From Rhizophagus irregularis (lineage: Eukaryota; Glomeromycota; Glomeromycetes; Glomerales; Glomeraceae), in NCBI RefSeq assembly GCF_026210795.1, contig NC_089443.1, positions 620,001 to 684,000 of the forward strand: 64,000 nucleotides of DNA, read 5' to 3'. The position numbers and the translations under genes are program-made. The stretch's first letter is position 1, and each line of letters begins with the position of its first letter. The notes beneath the pieces are model-generated. The model saw only the letters and a program-made list of their open reading frames with translations, did not search any database and was not told where the DNA came from. Below, piece after piece: positions 46,225 through 56,425 of this stretch.

Positions 46225-47870
46225 TCATGTCCAGATAACCTTGTTTGCATTTTTCACATGGCAGTATCCTGCGGTTTCAAACTTGAGAGCTTTCAATGCT
46301 TTGGATGCATTTTCTGGACAAGTGATAAGTGTAGAACTACTTGGCTGTTCCTCTAAAATAAATCCATCTGTATGGATGCGTCGTACTTTATCCTTATATA
46401 GTTCTAATAACTCTGAAGTCGTCTTCCGTCCATGTGCTAATAAGAATGGAGTGATCCTAGGATACTCACCCTTAAAGGGACTACCTGGGTTTGTGAACTG
46501 GAATCGCCACTGGTCAGATCCTACTGGTACAATGGAGTCAAGTGTGTGGCCTTCCGGAAACTTGAATGGATCTGTTTGATCTGTGGTGAGTGTCTTGTAA
46601 TTGCGTTTCCTCTGGCAGAGTGCTCCCCATAATGTATTGAGAACTCTCTTTGCAACACGACCAGCCATGCCACCCTGGTTCTTTATATTGAAGAGAAAGT
46701 GGACATACTCACCAAATATTACAGTCCCAGGAATTCTTGCTTCTCTGTCATATATCAAGGCATTTGGCTTTCCATCCTGGATTAACTGTATATCGAGACC
46801 AAGTTTCTTTGCTTGTTGTAAGTCAATGAATGTATAGACTCCCCTCTTATTCTGTCGGAAGAGAATGCCATTACCACTTACCTTAGCACGAAATAATCCA
46901 TACAAGGCATAACCTCTGTGGTCTACAAAGTCTTTGAGTATTTGAAACTTACCTTGTTGGATTGGAAAGTTTGCATTTGATTGCTGAATACTTGGATACA
47001 AACTTGTCACGTCATATTGTCTTCCATAGCCCTTTCATTTATTGTCTGCCCAGATAAGACCTCCCATCATTGCATCACTTATCCACTCTGCTTCGACTGG
47101 ATCAAGAGAATCATTAGCTGGAACTTCTACACTAAACCGTTCGAAAAGCCAGAGAGCAGTTCTCTTGTACGACCAGTTATGATAAAATAAGTCAATTCCT
47201 AGACCAAACTTCTTTGTAGTCTGTAGGAAGAATTCTCGCCCTTCATGGATCCTCTGGTATGTTTCCTCAAGTATTTCATATATTCCAGTTTTACGATTCT
47301 TCTCAATAGGGATAAAGGAGTAACTATCAGAGTTCTTGCTTTCTGAAACTGTCCAACTGTAAGAGACTTAACTGTCTTACCATTGTATATTGTTATTACA
47401 TTATTAACCCCATCTTTACGATAAACAAAGGGAGACTTTTGTTTTCTATCTAATTTACTAGGGTGGAGTCTTCCGGGATTCAGTGCAAGAGAGTAGTGGC
47501 CTTCAAACAGGATGAGGGTTGCACGTCTGTTAGACTTGCTCTTGGAAATTCCAGTGGAATTCCCTACAATATTAAGTGCAAGGCTTCCTGCAAGTTGTTC
47601 AACCTTATCCATATATGAGACTGGAACTGGAGCATCACGATTGAGACCTAATGCCTTTTTGATATATTCAGGCTTTTTTATGGTCTCGGGTATTTTAGAG
47701 AATATACCATAAATATGCTTCAGGCATTCATACAGGCAATCATTTAGCTCTCCATTGCATCCCCCTGCAACCGGTGGAGCATCTCTCACATAAATTATGA
47801 ATCGTTCAAAGTAATCAGGATCTGCATCATCTGGTAGTTGTGCTTCATCATAGTTAAGGTTGCTTGCTGA
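46225..47870 (-). pseudogene. Protein-primed-type DNA polymerase B, decayed
   Basis: The readable N-terminal part (PDYFERFIIYVRDAPPVAGG) includes NDCLYECLKHIYG and ILFEGHYSLALN, a Cys and His pair like cysteine-protease domains seen in Maverick PolB N-termini. After a frameshift near 47330 comes SYSFIPIEKNRKTGIYEILE, then TGA near 47036, then motif A YDVTSLYPSIQQ, a motif-B-like AKRVLNTLWGALCQRK and motif C RRIHTDGFIL. These differ from the PolB at 56444 (DANNLYG; YTDTDS), so two polymerase families are present. The N-terminal end is cut at 47870 by other mobile DNA. The 3' end reads HVKNANKVIWT. Confidence 0.68.
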
Positions 47871-48096
47871 AACCTAGGGGTTTAGGCAAGATGGCGTTTC
47901 GCCAAAAAGCGAAATTCTGCCGAAACTATATTAAAGTTATATTAAAAAACTGGCGAAACTTTGGAGAAAGGCGAAACTGCCGAAACTTATTATAAATGCC
48001 GAAACTGCTGAAACTCTGCCAAAACTATAATAAATCTATAGTAAAATTTTGACGAAACTAATCGTAGGATTTTGAAGAGGTTTAGACAAGCAACCT
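47859..48096. repeat. Inverted-repeat element of GCCGAAACT words
   Basis: Ends AAGGTTGCTTG (47859) and CAAGCAACCTT (48086) are inverted copies, extended by an AAACCT match. The interior repeats GCCGAAACT and ATAATAAA words. It stands at the junction between the PolB remnant and the hAT pseudogene and may be the hAT's subterminal region. Confidence 0.5.
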
Positions 48097-48109
48097 TATA
48101 TGAGATGGA

Positions 48110-49626
48110 TTGCACATCATATCCAACTTATTTCAAGTGATATTTGTAATCACCCTTAGGCAAAAAAAGTACTTTCAGATTGTCAAAAAATAATTAGTTT
48201 TTTTAAGAATTCTTATCCTGCAGGTGCTGCTCTTAGAGAAGAAATATTTCATACATTTACTGTTGGTGGAAATTTGAAAACTTCTACAAAAACAAGGTGG
48301 TCAACAGCATGGGACTGTTGTGAATCTCTTTTAAGAAATGAAAATAACATCCGATCTGTAAGTTTTTATTTTATTTTTATAAAATTAATACAATTATAAT
48401 TAAATATTATTTTAATTTTATTAGGTTCTTGAACAAAAACCACAAATTTTTGCGCGTGTAAATGCAACTAAAAATTTGATTAATGATCGGCAATTTTGGA
48501 TTAATGTAGAACAACTTCGGAATCTCATTGCTCCAGTAAAAAAAGCGGTAAAAGATGTAGAATTTCAAAATACAATTTTAGCTGATGTATTTGTAGAATT
48601 GGTAAAAATAGCCATTGCCGTTCAAGAAATTCCTACTCCACTTAATAATCAGTTTCGTAAAGATTGTATTGCTATATACAATAAATGATGGAAGCAATTT
48701 GATACTGATCTGTATCTTTTAGCTTATTTCTTACATCCAACATATCGAGGTAATTATTTAATTATTATAAATACTTAATTATATTAAAAAATATTTTTAT
48801 TTAAATATAAAAATTGTATAATTTTAATGTATAGGTGATAATTTAACACATAATACGTACAAAAAAATTATTTTGCGTAAAGCTTTAGAAATTTGGAAGC
48901 AAACCGGAGGTGGAGAGAAGAGCGCTAAAATTCTTAAAACTCAAATGAATTTATATAGAAATCAGGAATCACCTTTTGATGATGATTTTATAGAATCTGT
49001 TGATACTGTTAAAAATTGGTGGTCATCCTGCGAACTCAAACAAAATGAAAATCATATTTCAATTTTAGCATTAAAACTTCATTCTATTACTCCTCATAAT
49101 GCTTCAACTGAACGAGTATTTTCAGTTTTAAATTGGTATTTATGTAAGAGACGAAATAAGTAAGTTTAAATTTCTTTCCAATATTATTTAATCATCTTAA
49201 CTATATTTAATATTTAAAAATATTATTAATTAAATATTTAGAATGAATATATCTCATTTGGAATCATTGGCTCAAATCCATTCTTTTTTAATTGCAAATG
49301 CTCCAGGTGAATTAAATTTTATTAATAATAACATCAGTCAAGATGAATTCACTGCTGCTTTTAACCAAATTGCTGTAGCAATGGAAGAAGGTATTGATTT
49401 ATTTGAGGAAAATGATTCATTTCCAGTTTTTGATGATGACAGTGAAGAGGATAATGATTTGCGATTGCAAAATGAAAATGGATTAAATTTAGAAATAAGC
49501 GAATTAATTCAGTTAAATGTAAATCAATCAGGTTCCATTAATGAAAATCAAGCAGACATAAATGAATCAAGAATTGAACATGGAAATAAAGATTTTAATA
49601 TTGAAGACTTATTACATGACGATTAG
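48110..49626 (+). pseudogene. hAT transposase, 5'-truncated
   Basis: Pieces: about 48110-48359, 48425-48749, 48835-49159 and 49242-49626, with good splice sites between them. It starts inside the family sequence (AHHIQLISSDICNHP). In-frame TAG at 48157-48159 and TGA at 48686-48688. Motifs: KTRWSTAWDCCESLL, LAYFLHPTYRG, and the hAT dimerisation region ISILALKLHSITPHNASTER followed by VFSVLNWYLCKRRNK. The N-terminal BED finger and the first catalytic residues are missing. It is distinct from the intact hAT at 58637. Confidence 0.78.
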
Positions 49627-49739
49627 AATAGTTTATTTTTACTAAAATATTAATATAAAATTGTAATTTCTATTATACATTTATAATACATAATAGTAAT
49701 AATCAATAAATTCATAAATAATAAAGTGAATCGTAAATT

Positions 49740-49960
49740 TGGAATTTAGTTTGGGTTTGGGATGTCCACTTTGTCCAGATTATTCCAGATTGGATTTGGG
49801 ATTTTGTCCAGTTTGTCCATATTTGTCCAGTTTATCCAGGTTTAGCCGATTTGTCCAGTTATGGCCGTCCAAACTTAATTTTTCCAGTTTTGACATTACG
49901 CCCAAATCCCATGGGATTTGGGTTTGGGTGGGCGTTTACAGAATTTTAGTTTGGATGGCA
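49740..49960. repeat. TTTGTCCAG-word cluster with palindromic end
   Basis: At least eight GTCCAG/TCCAGTTT words, ending in CCCAAATCCCATGGGATTTGGG (a 22-bp palindrome, given here only as two arms CCCAAATCCC and GGGATTTGGG around AT). It is probably the 3' terminal region of the preceding hAT remnant or of another element. Confidence 0.55.
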
Positions 49961-52019
49961 AGTATAGGTGTAACCAAAGATATGGAATAGATTACACAGA
50001 AATTAATGTTAGATAGTGATAATTAGTAAACTGAAAATATAATATGGATAAATAATTAGCCGATGGGTAAATAATTAACCGATAAATAATATTTATAGTT
50101 TAGTTTAGTTACGAGAAAGTCACATGATAATACATCTTTTATTTCTTATTATTTTCTTAAATTTTTAATAGAAAAAGAATAGTAGATAGTAGAAATAATT
50201 TTCTTAACATGTATAAATACAAGTGGGATTCATTAGGAATTCCGCAGTCAATTTTTGGCTCAATAAAATAATATTAAAATATTAATTATTAAAAGTTATT
50301 AAAATATGAATATGCTCATTGTATGCTTGAGAATTAATTAATATCATATTATAAGTCCAGAGAAGTAAAGTAAGGGAAATTATCCCAGTTTAATTATTAT
50401 ATGAATTGAAATAAGAAGTTAAGAGAACTCTCGCAGTTTGTAAGAGAAATTATGAGAATGTAAAAGATATAAATGAAAGAGAGCGAGAAGTTAAGAGATT
50501 ATAAAATCTAAACCAAGCATAATATTGAACTGAGTATGAGTTTAGTCCGCCGATATGTGGCAGGTATCGGTGACAATTTGGTACATGCTTCTGAGAAAGA
50601 AAATGATTGACTGTGTGTCATCATTCTGACTATCTTCATATAGTCAGGTACCTATGTGGTATTCCTGAGAATCTGGACTCGAGTATATAAAAGAAAAGTT
50701 ATTAAAAGTATAATGAGAAAATGAATGAAATATGGATCGAGTAGGGTTTATAGGAGAGATGTCTGTGTATTATAAACCAAGAAAACAAGTTATTAATTGA
50801 AATATGGTATAGGAAAGATCCATAAGAAATAAAAGAGAACAGGGTTGAGTAAGGTTTATCAAAAGATGTGATAGTAGTTCAATCGCCAGCGAATATGTCA
50901 ATAAAACATTGTCTTTAGACAAGAACCTTATACATGAAACTAGTGTATAAGAAGTAGTTGATTATCTTAAAGATGCGTGGTTATTTGAGTTACTAAAAGA
51001 AATGAAAATGATAAACAGATTTAATATTGTATAAAAGACCCTGAGAAAAATAAGAAATATGAAACTTATTATAAGAGAGAATTTCTGTGTACTATAATAA
51101 GTTATAAAAGACTGTAAGGATTCCGCAGTTGGAATAAAGGAATCAGAGATAAAAGAAATTAGCTGTTATTCTTCAGCTTAAATAAAAAGAACAAATATAA
51201 GAAGATTAGCTGTTATTTCTTCAGCGTGAATAAAAAGAATAAATGAAACAAAGGAGTTGTTAGTGACAAACCCGTAAACTACCGTACTTCAGTAATGAAG
51301 GTAAAGGCAAGCCCGGTATAGGTTACTGAAAGAAAAGAAAATTTAATGATGTTAACAATCATAAGAAATATAAAATTATTTAAAGAAAATAATGTTAATA
51401 AGAGAATTGTAATTGATGTTACCAGAGAAAGTATAAGTCACGTGATAAGGTGCAGTAAAATACATATATAGACCTCCCCGGTCTAAGGAGATTGTGGACT
51501 TAGATTATTTTTAGAAAATAAAGTTATATGAGAATATAGACCTCCCCAGAGCTGAGGAGATTACATAAGAATATTATGTAAGAAGTCACGTGAGTGGTAC
51601 AAATCACATGAGTAGTACAAATCATACGAATTATAAAAAGTAGATTACACAAAGCGCAGTAAAGTGATGAAAACAATAAAATAATATATACCTTGATGCA
51701 GTGGAATAAAAATAAAATGCGAAAAATTGAAATTTAAAAGGAAAAGGTGGTGTATTTATAATTTTTGGAGTGATACAGATCACGTGTTGAGAGAATAAAG
51801 AAAGAAGATAAAAGAAATAAGAGAAAGTATAAGTCACATGATAGGGCGCAGTAAATGAAAGAAAATAGAAGAAAGTACAAGTCACATGATTGATTATATA
51901 AGCATAGCAATAATATAAAAAGGACGTCCTCAGAGCTGAGGAGATTGAAATTAAAAATAATAAAATAAATTCTAGTATATAATTAACAAAAATAAAAATA
52001 CAAGTAAAAGCCATAAAAT
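49961..52019. other. Retroelement-like non-coding region with repeats
   Basis: No intact ORF. Purine-rich sequence has GAGAAGTTAAGAGA words (50390-50520), a duplicated TTAGCTGTTATTCTTCAGC segment (51160 and 51205), and a 400-bp-spaced direct repeat around TATAAGTCACRTGATARGGY (51430 and 51828). I take it to be the long 5' untranslated or terminal-repeat part of the gag-like element that follows. Confidence 0.45.
51474..51950. repeat. Three related hairpins, CTCC...GAGG type
   Basis: GACCTCCCCGGTCTAAGGAGATT (51475 region), GACCTCCCCAGAGCTGAGGAG (51542 region) and ACGTCCTCAGAGCTGAGGAG (51925 region) each fold into a short stem; only arms are quoted in the findings. They precede the first gag-like ORF. 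Confidence 0.55.
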
Positions 52020-54597
52020 ATGCAATTGAAATTTAAATTACCGAAAGAAAAATTAGAGAGAATTAAAGATAAATTAAGTACAGAAAATAATATTGAAATA
52101 GATATTTATAATGAAGAGGACGTAATAATTGAAAAATGGCATGTTACATATGAAATAATAATAAAAGAAATCAATAAGAAAGAATGCGAAATAGGAAAAG
52201 TCGAAGAAATAAAGAAGTAAATGATAAAGTTGAAGAAGGTAATAATAATATTTATAGTAACGAAGAAGAAATGGATACTGACAATAGGGATTGGAAAAGA
52301 TTCGATTAAAATCGTATCTATCGAAAATCGACAAGAATCGATTTTAAATCGATTATCGAATAAAAATCGAATCTATTTATTGTGGCGCAGTATCGTTAAT
52401 AAATGTTTATTAATAACACAAGTTAGCATTTTGCAGTATTAAACAAGGAAGTATTACGTCATTACGTGATGAAGCAGACGAACTCTTTGTTAGAATAATA
52501 TGTATTACATCATTTGTAATCAAAATATCAAAAATTTTTTTAAAGTAACTTTTAAAATGTAATGAAATTTTTATTTGCAGGTGCTTTAAAACGTCGAAAA
52601 ATTTCTATAGCTTCTAAACTAAATACTTACACGTTTATAATGATAATAATAATAATTTATTAATTAAAGATACATTTTATTGATTAAAAATATAAATATT
52701 AACAATTTTTATTTATTTATTTATTTATGGAAATAACAGAAATAATGAAAATAAAACGAAGAAAATGTGCAATAACAAAAAGAAGAGTAAGAAACAAAAT
52801 ATAATGAAAAAAATAATGAATGAAGATCAACAAAAGAAGTGAAGGGAAGAACAAAATAAATGAAGAGGAATAAAAAGTAATGAAAGAAACAAAGGTGGAG
52901 TAAAAAAAATGAAAGAAGCAAAAGAGAGGTGAAAAAAGGATGAAAAAAACGAAGGGGATAAAAAGGAACGAAAAAAATGAAGGAGTGAAAAGGAATGAAA
53001 AAAACGAAAGGAACAAAAGAAAATGAAGGCCTTTATAACATATTTTCAGCCCACTTAAGACAGAAAAAAATTTGCCAACTTCTCTGTCAATTTCTAATCA
53101 TTTGCATACGCGATATAAAACACGGGGAGTGAAAAGGAGTGAAAGAAACGAGGGATGAGCGAAAAGGAACGAAAAAAAATGAAGTGGAGTGAAAAAGAAA
53201 TGAAAAATTAAGGAAATAAAAGTAACAATGGAAACAAAAGATAAAAAAATAGTAGGGAATAAAAAAATGAAGGAAACCAACCGACCAAATAAAAACCATA
53301 AAAAAAACGAAATATGATAGACAAAATAAAAAAAATAATAAAAAAAAATAAAAGAAAGAACACACCGAGAAGAACTAAGGACCTAAAAGAAAACAAAATA
53401 AAGTTAGAAAGGAAATGTAAGGAACAAAATATAAGAAACGAAGTGTAAGAGACAAAATAAAAAAAAAACAAAAACTTCAAAAAATTGTGACTATGTAATA
53501 CTAAACACACCTTAATTGCAAAGAGCAAAAGACTGAAAGGAGTAAGAACTTAAAGAGAATAAAATAAAGTTAGCAAGAAATAAAATATAAAAACAATAAA
53601 AGAAAAAAAAAGAAAAACATACCAGCTGAGCGAAGGGTTTAAAGTTGGGAAAGTACTAGAAATAATAAACAAATAAACATTTATTGATGATGACGTAATC
53701 GCATAACCAATCAAAAACGTGGGTGTGATCGGTGTCTCAAATTATATTACTTTTAATTGAATAAATTCATTAAAATATAAAAATTCTATTATTATAAATA
53801 ATCTTTTAAGTATAATTATAAATTTGCACCGTAATTTGTATTTTTTGTGAAATATAAATTCGATTAGTTTCGATTATCAAAAATCGAAAATCGAATCTTA
53901 AAATCGATATTTGTGAAACGATTAATCGTGATTAATCGATTTTAAAATCGATTCCAATAATGGGAATCGATTCCAATCCCTAACTGACAAAGATATTGGA
54001 GAAAATGATGACAGTAGTCACAAAGAAGATATAACAAATAATGAAGATGATACTAGTAGTGAAGAATATAGATCAGGGACGGATAAGGAAGAAATTGAAA
54101 AAGAAGTAGTAATAGAAAGATCAAAAGCATTTTATGAGTTATTAAAAGACCTTAAGGTATCAACAGTGGAAGAATCACTAGAAAGTGAAGAAAATGATCA
54201 AGAGGTGACATTAGAAAGATTGTTTACTAAGGTAATAAAAGCGGAACAGGAAGCAATAAAATGTTGGTATAATGTAGGAAAAGCTGTTAGAAACAAAGTT
54301 GAAGAAGAAAGAAACAAATTAGGAATAAAAGAAAAGTCAATAAAAACTAAGTTGTATAATGAGTTAACAAAAAGACTAAAGGGATTTAACAGAAAAGTGA
54401 TACAAAGTAAGATTGAAAGAGCTGAAAGAGTTTACAAATTATTTAAGGGAATAGGAGGAAGAAGTAAAATAAATAAGATGAAAAATACCAGCATGAATAC
54501 AATAATAAACCTTAAAGAAAAGAAAGGTGAAGTTGATGAGTTAATAAGAAAAGTAAATGAAATAGAAGAAGAAAGAAATAGTATAATGGAAGAATAA
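52020..54597 (+). pseudogene. Coiled-coil element protein interrupted by a hAT
   Basis: The N-terminal part 52020-52220 (MQLKFKLPKEKLERIKDKLS) shifts frame near 52215, then reads DKVEEGNNNIYSNEEEMDTD up to 52284. A 1.7-kb hAT-type element follows, and coding resumes at 53983 (DIGENDDSSHKEDITNNEDD), ending at 54597 after a helical, very charged region (EEERNKLGIKEKSIKTKLYN). It is a lysine/glutamate-rich, probably coiled-coil protein standing just upstream of a gag-like ORF. A second copy of its start lies at 55182. Family unknown; I take it as part of a retroelement-like unit. Confidence 0.5.
52285..53982. mobile_element. 1.7-kb non-autonomous hAT-type element
   Basis: Perfect 8-bp duplication ACTGACAA at 52277-52284 and 53983-53990. 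Inverted ends TAGGGATTGGAA and TTCCAATCCCTA. Subterminal zones are full of AATCGATTTTAAAATCGATT-type words. Bases 52740-53600 have extreme strand asymmetry, with GAAAAAAATGAAGGAGTGAA-like words (purine strand up). No transposase ORF; only a short GALKRRKISIASKLNTYTF reading near 52580 might be a transposase remnant. Confidence 0.85.
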
Positions 54598-54803
54598 AAA
54601 GTTGAAATATATAGAGATGAAGTTTAAGAGTTAAATGAAATGAAATTAGAAGAAGTATAAGAAATATATGTAATAAATAAAAGAATTGATAAATAAAGAA
54701 ATAAAATATTTAAAATAAATTAAAAAAAAAAAAAAAAGTACAAATTTATATCGTGAAAAGAATAAAAGTGTAATTATATTTTGAAAATAAATAAGGTATT
54801 AAA

Positions 54804-55064
54804 ATGGAAATACCAATATTCTATGGGGTAAAAGGAGAAAATCCAAAGGAATGGACAGATCAAGTTGAGAAATATTTATTGAAAATAGGAGTTAAAGATG
54901 ATAAGAGAATATTTGAAATTGCAAGAACACATTTATTAGACAATGCGAAAAAATGGTTGGAAAATGAAGGAGTATGTATTGTAAATTGGAATAAAAATGA
55001 GATTAAATGGTTGAATTTAAAATTCAGAATAATTGATAAATATGCAAGTAATAATAGAAGTTGA
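54804..55064 (+). CDS. Retrotransposon Gag-like N-terminal fragment
   Basis: An 86-residue ORF: MEIPIFYGVKGENPKEWTDQ, then RIFEIARTHLLDNAKKWLEN and WLNLKFRIIDKYAS, the usual Gag capsid pattern (F-x-G, W, hydrophobic helix, W). It stops at TGA 55062-55064, and the following DNA is low-complexity, so this is a truncated gag with no pol. It lies 200 bp after the coiled-coil ORF. Confidence 0.5.
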   Translation: MEIPIFYGVKGENPKEWTDQVEKYLLKIGVKDDKRIFEIARTHLLDNAKKWLENEGVCIVNWNKNEIKWLNLKFRIIDKYASNNRS

Positions 55065-55181
55065 GTGACTGATTATTATAAAAGTAAAAGGAAATGGATA
55101 ATTATTATAAAAAAAAAAAGAAAATAATAATAATAATTCTTTTATAATAAAAATAAAATACAAGTAAAGAATCATAAAGTA

Positions 55182-55360
55182 TGCAATTAAATTTTAAATT
55201 ATCAAAGAAAGAATTGGGAGAATGTAGAACAACTACATGTAGGAATAATCGAAAATGCGTGAACAAATGGGATGTAGAAATTGAAAAAGTAAGAAGAATG
55301 CTAAAGGATATACTAAGTGAAGTGTTAAAAGATAAGGATCAAAATGAAAAGATATTATAA
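55182..55360 (+). pseudogene. Second copy of the coiled-coil ORF start
   Basis: ATG at 55182 with MQLNFKLSKKELGECRTTTC, matching the start of the gene at 52020, including about 30 bp of upstream sequence (ATACAAGTAAARNNCATAAARTATG). It ends at TAA near 55358 beside another repeat element. It shows that the unit was duplicated in tandem and truncated. Confidence 0.5.
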
Positions 55361-55363
55361 GAA

Positions 55364-55595
55364 GGGTAAGTAGTATGAAAACCCCAATTCTGGCTCACCT
55401 ACTTATCTCATAATCTAAACCGTTTATTAATATTTTCACCTACTTATATGCTACATATTTTATAACCTAAATCACCTTTTTTATATTTTTACCTACTTAT
55501 CTCATAATCTAAACCGTTTATTAATATTTTCACCTACTTATATCCTACTTATTTCATAATCTAAATCATTTATTAATATTTTCACCTACTTACCC
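55364..55595. repeat. 232-bp element of CACCTACTTAT words
   Basis: Starts GGGTAAGTAG and ends CTACTTACCC (inverted). Inside are four or more copies of CACCTACTTATNTC and CTAAACCGTTTATTAATATT, giving a tandem repeat with about 117-bp and 60-bp periods. No target duplication was found. Confidence 0.65.
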
Positions 55596-55724
55596 TCCAA
55601 CCAAACAAGAAATAGGATTTCAAAGCCAACGGAGCCAAAAAAGGTAAGGAATATTAACCCATCCAGGAAACCAGCCATGGAGTCAATAGAGCGGAATAGC
55701 AAGGCAAGCAATTACCCTTATACC

Positions 55725-55754
55725 GAGAAAAAATGTAATTGAATAAAAGGTAGG
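55725..55754 (+). promoter_or_regulatory. Promoter-like box before the F-box-like ORF
   Basis: AAAAAATGTAATTGAATAAA, then AGG, about 35 bp before the ATG at 55789. The same string precedes the PolB gene at 56398-56425 and, slightly changed, stands at 35698. Confidence 0.65.
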
Positions 55755-55788
55755 TACCAAGTAACTATACAGATAAATAGTACATAAC

Positions 55789-56235
55789 ATGGTATATACT
55801 GCAGAAAAGTTAGCAACAATCTTCGGCTGCACAGTTTCCAATCTTATGGCTATCAATAGGGAGATCCTAAAAAGCCAACAAAACCCGTACGCAGTATCAG
55901 TAATCCCCGAACTTGTGGGCCATATCCTGGAATACATTCCAAGTAGAAATTTCGGGACACATCTTCTAGAAGTCAGCCCAATCTGGAGAGCCGAAGCTGA
56001 ACGAATACTCTGGAAGCGGCATAAAGAAGCCGAGGAGGCATACGACAAAGCAGTAGAAAAGAAGGAAAAAGCAAATGATGCTCTTGGTCGATCAGAGGAG
56101 GAGGGTAATAGAAATCGTGACCTCCGTGAACTTGAATGGGAGGCATATCAAAAGGCTTGTAAAGAGAGAACAAATGCCGCAGTAGAGCATATTATGGTAA
56201 AAGAAGCTATTCGCCGTTGTAGCTTACAACTATAA
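55789..56235 (+). CDS. F-box-like protein of the Maverick-like element
   Basis: A 148-residue intact ORF. After an N-terminal helix (MVYTAEKLATIFGCTVSNLM), residues ~39-80 read IPELVGHILEYIPSRNFGTH, LLEVSPIWRAEAERILWKRH, fitting an F-box (P-E-L-x-x-x-I-L-x-x-I, then W-x-x-x-x-x-x-L-W). The rest is a charged helical coil (EAEEAYDKAVEKKEKANDAL). It has an element promoter box upstream and lies 209 bp before the PolB gene. No substrate-binding repeat is present. It would be expected to bind Skp1 if the F-box reading is right. Confidence 0.62.
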   Translation: MVYTAEKLATIFGCTVSNLMAINREILKSQQNPYAVSVIPELVGHILEYIPSRNFGTHLLEVSPIWRAEAERILWKRHKEAEEAYDKAVEKKEKANDALGRSEEEGNRNRDLRELEWEAYQKACKERTNAAVEHIMVKEAIRRCSLQL

Positions 56236-56325
56236 GTTACTTAAGGATAGAGTATACATCGGGACGAGGATGTGCTCAGTGACTCAGATGACAATCCCGA
56301 TGACTCAGATGGAGAGGAATAGTTT

Positions 56326-56370
56326 AGGAAGACAGTACTAATCTGTCTCCCTCTTTTTTTACCCTCATAG
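56326..56370 (-). pseudogene. Tail of a deleted DUF5679-like gene
   Basis: On the minus strand, AAAAAGAGGGAGACAGATTA, then G, matches the last codons and stop of the gene at 35773 (KKRKTD, stop), followed by the same TACTG. The upstream part of the gene is absent. It shows that this element once had the DUF5679-like gene between the F-box and PolB genes. Confidence 0.45.
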
Positions 56371-56397
56371 GGTAGGCGAACAATTAATTTTATTTTC

Positions 56398-56425
56398 AGA
56401 AAAAATGTAATTGAATAAAAGAGGA
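56398..56425 (+). promoter_or_regulatory. Promoter-like box before PolB
   Basis: AAAAAATGTAATTGAATAAA at 56400, about 20 bp before the PolB ATG at 56444; identical over 20 bp to the box at 55727. Confidence 0.65.

Noticed and set aside
36138-48700. TGA read as an amino acid (mitochondrial or alternative code)
   Set aside because: TAG stops and frameshifts also occur in the same genes, the residues at the TGA sites do not all fit Trp, and neighbouring host genes use TGA normally as a stop.
52717-53528. Several overlapping minus-strand ORFs rich in Phe, Ser and Leu
   Set aside because: They are the complement of a purine-rich repeat inside a transposon and have no domain; the openness is a composition effect.
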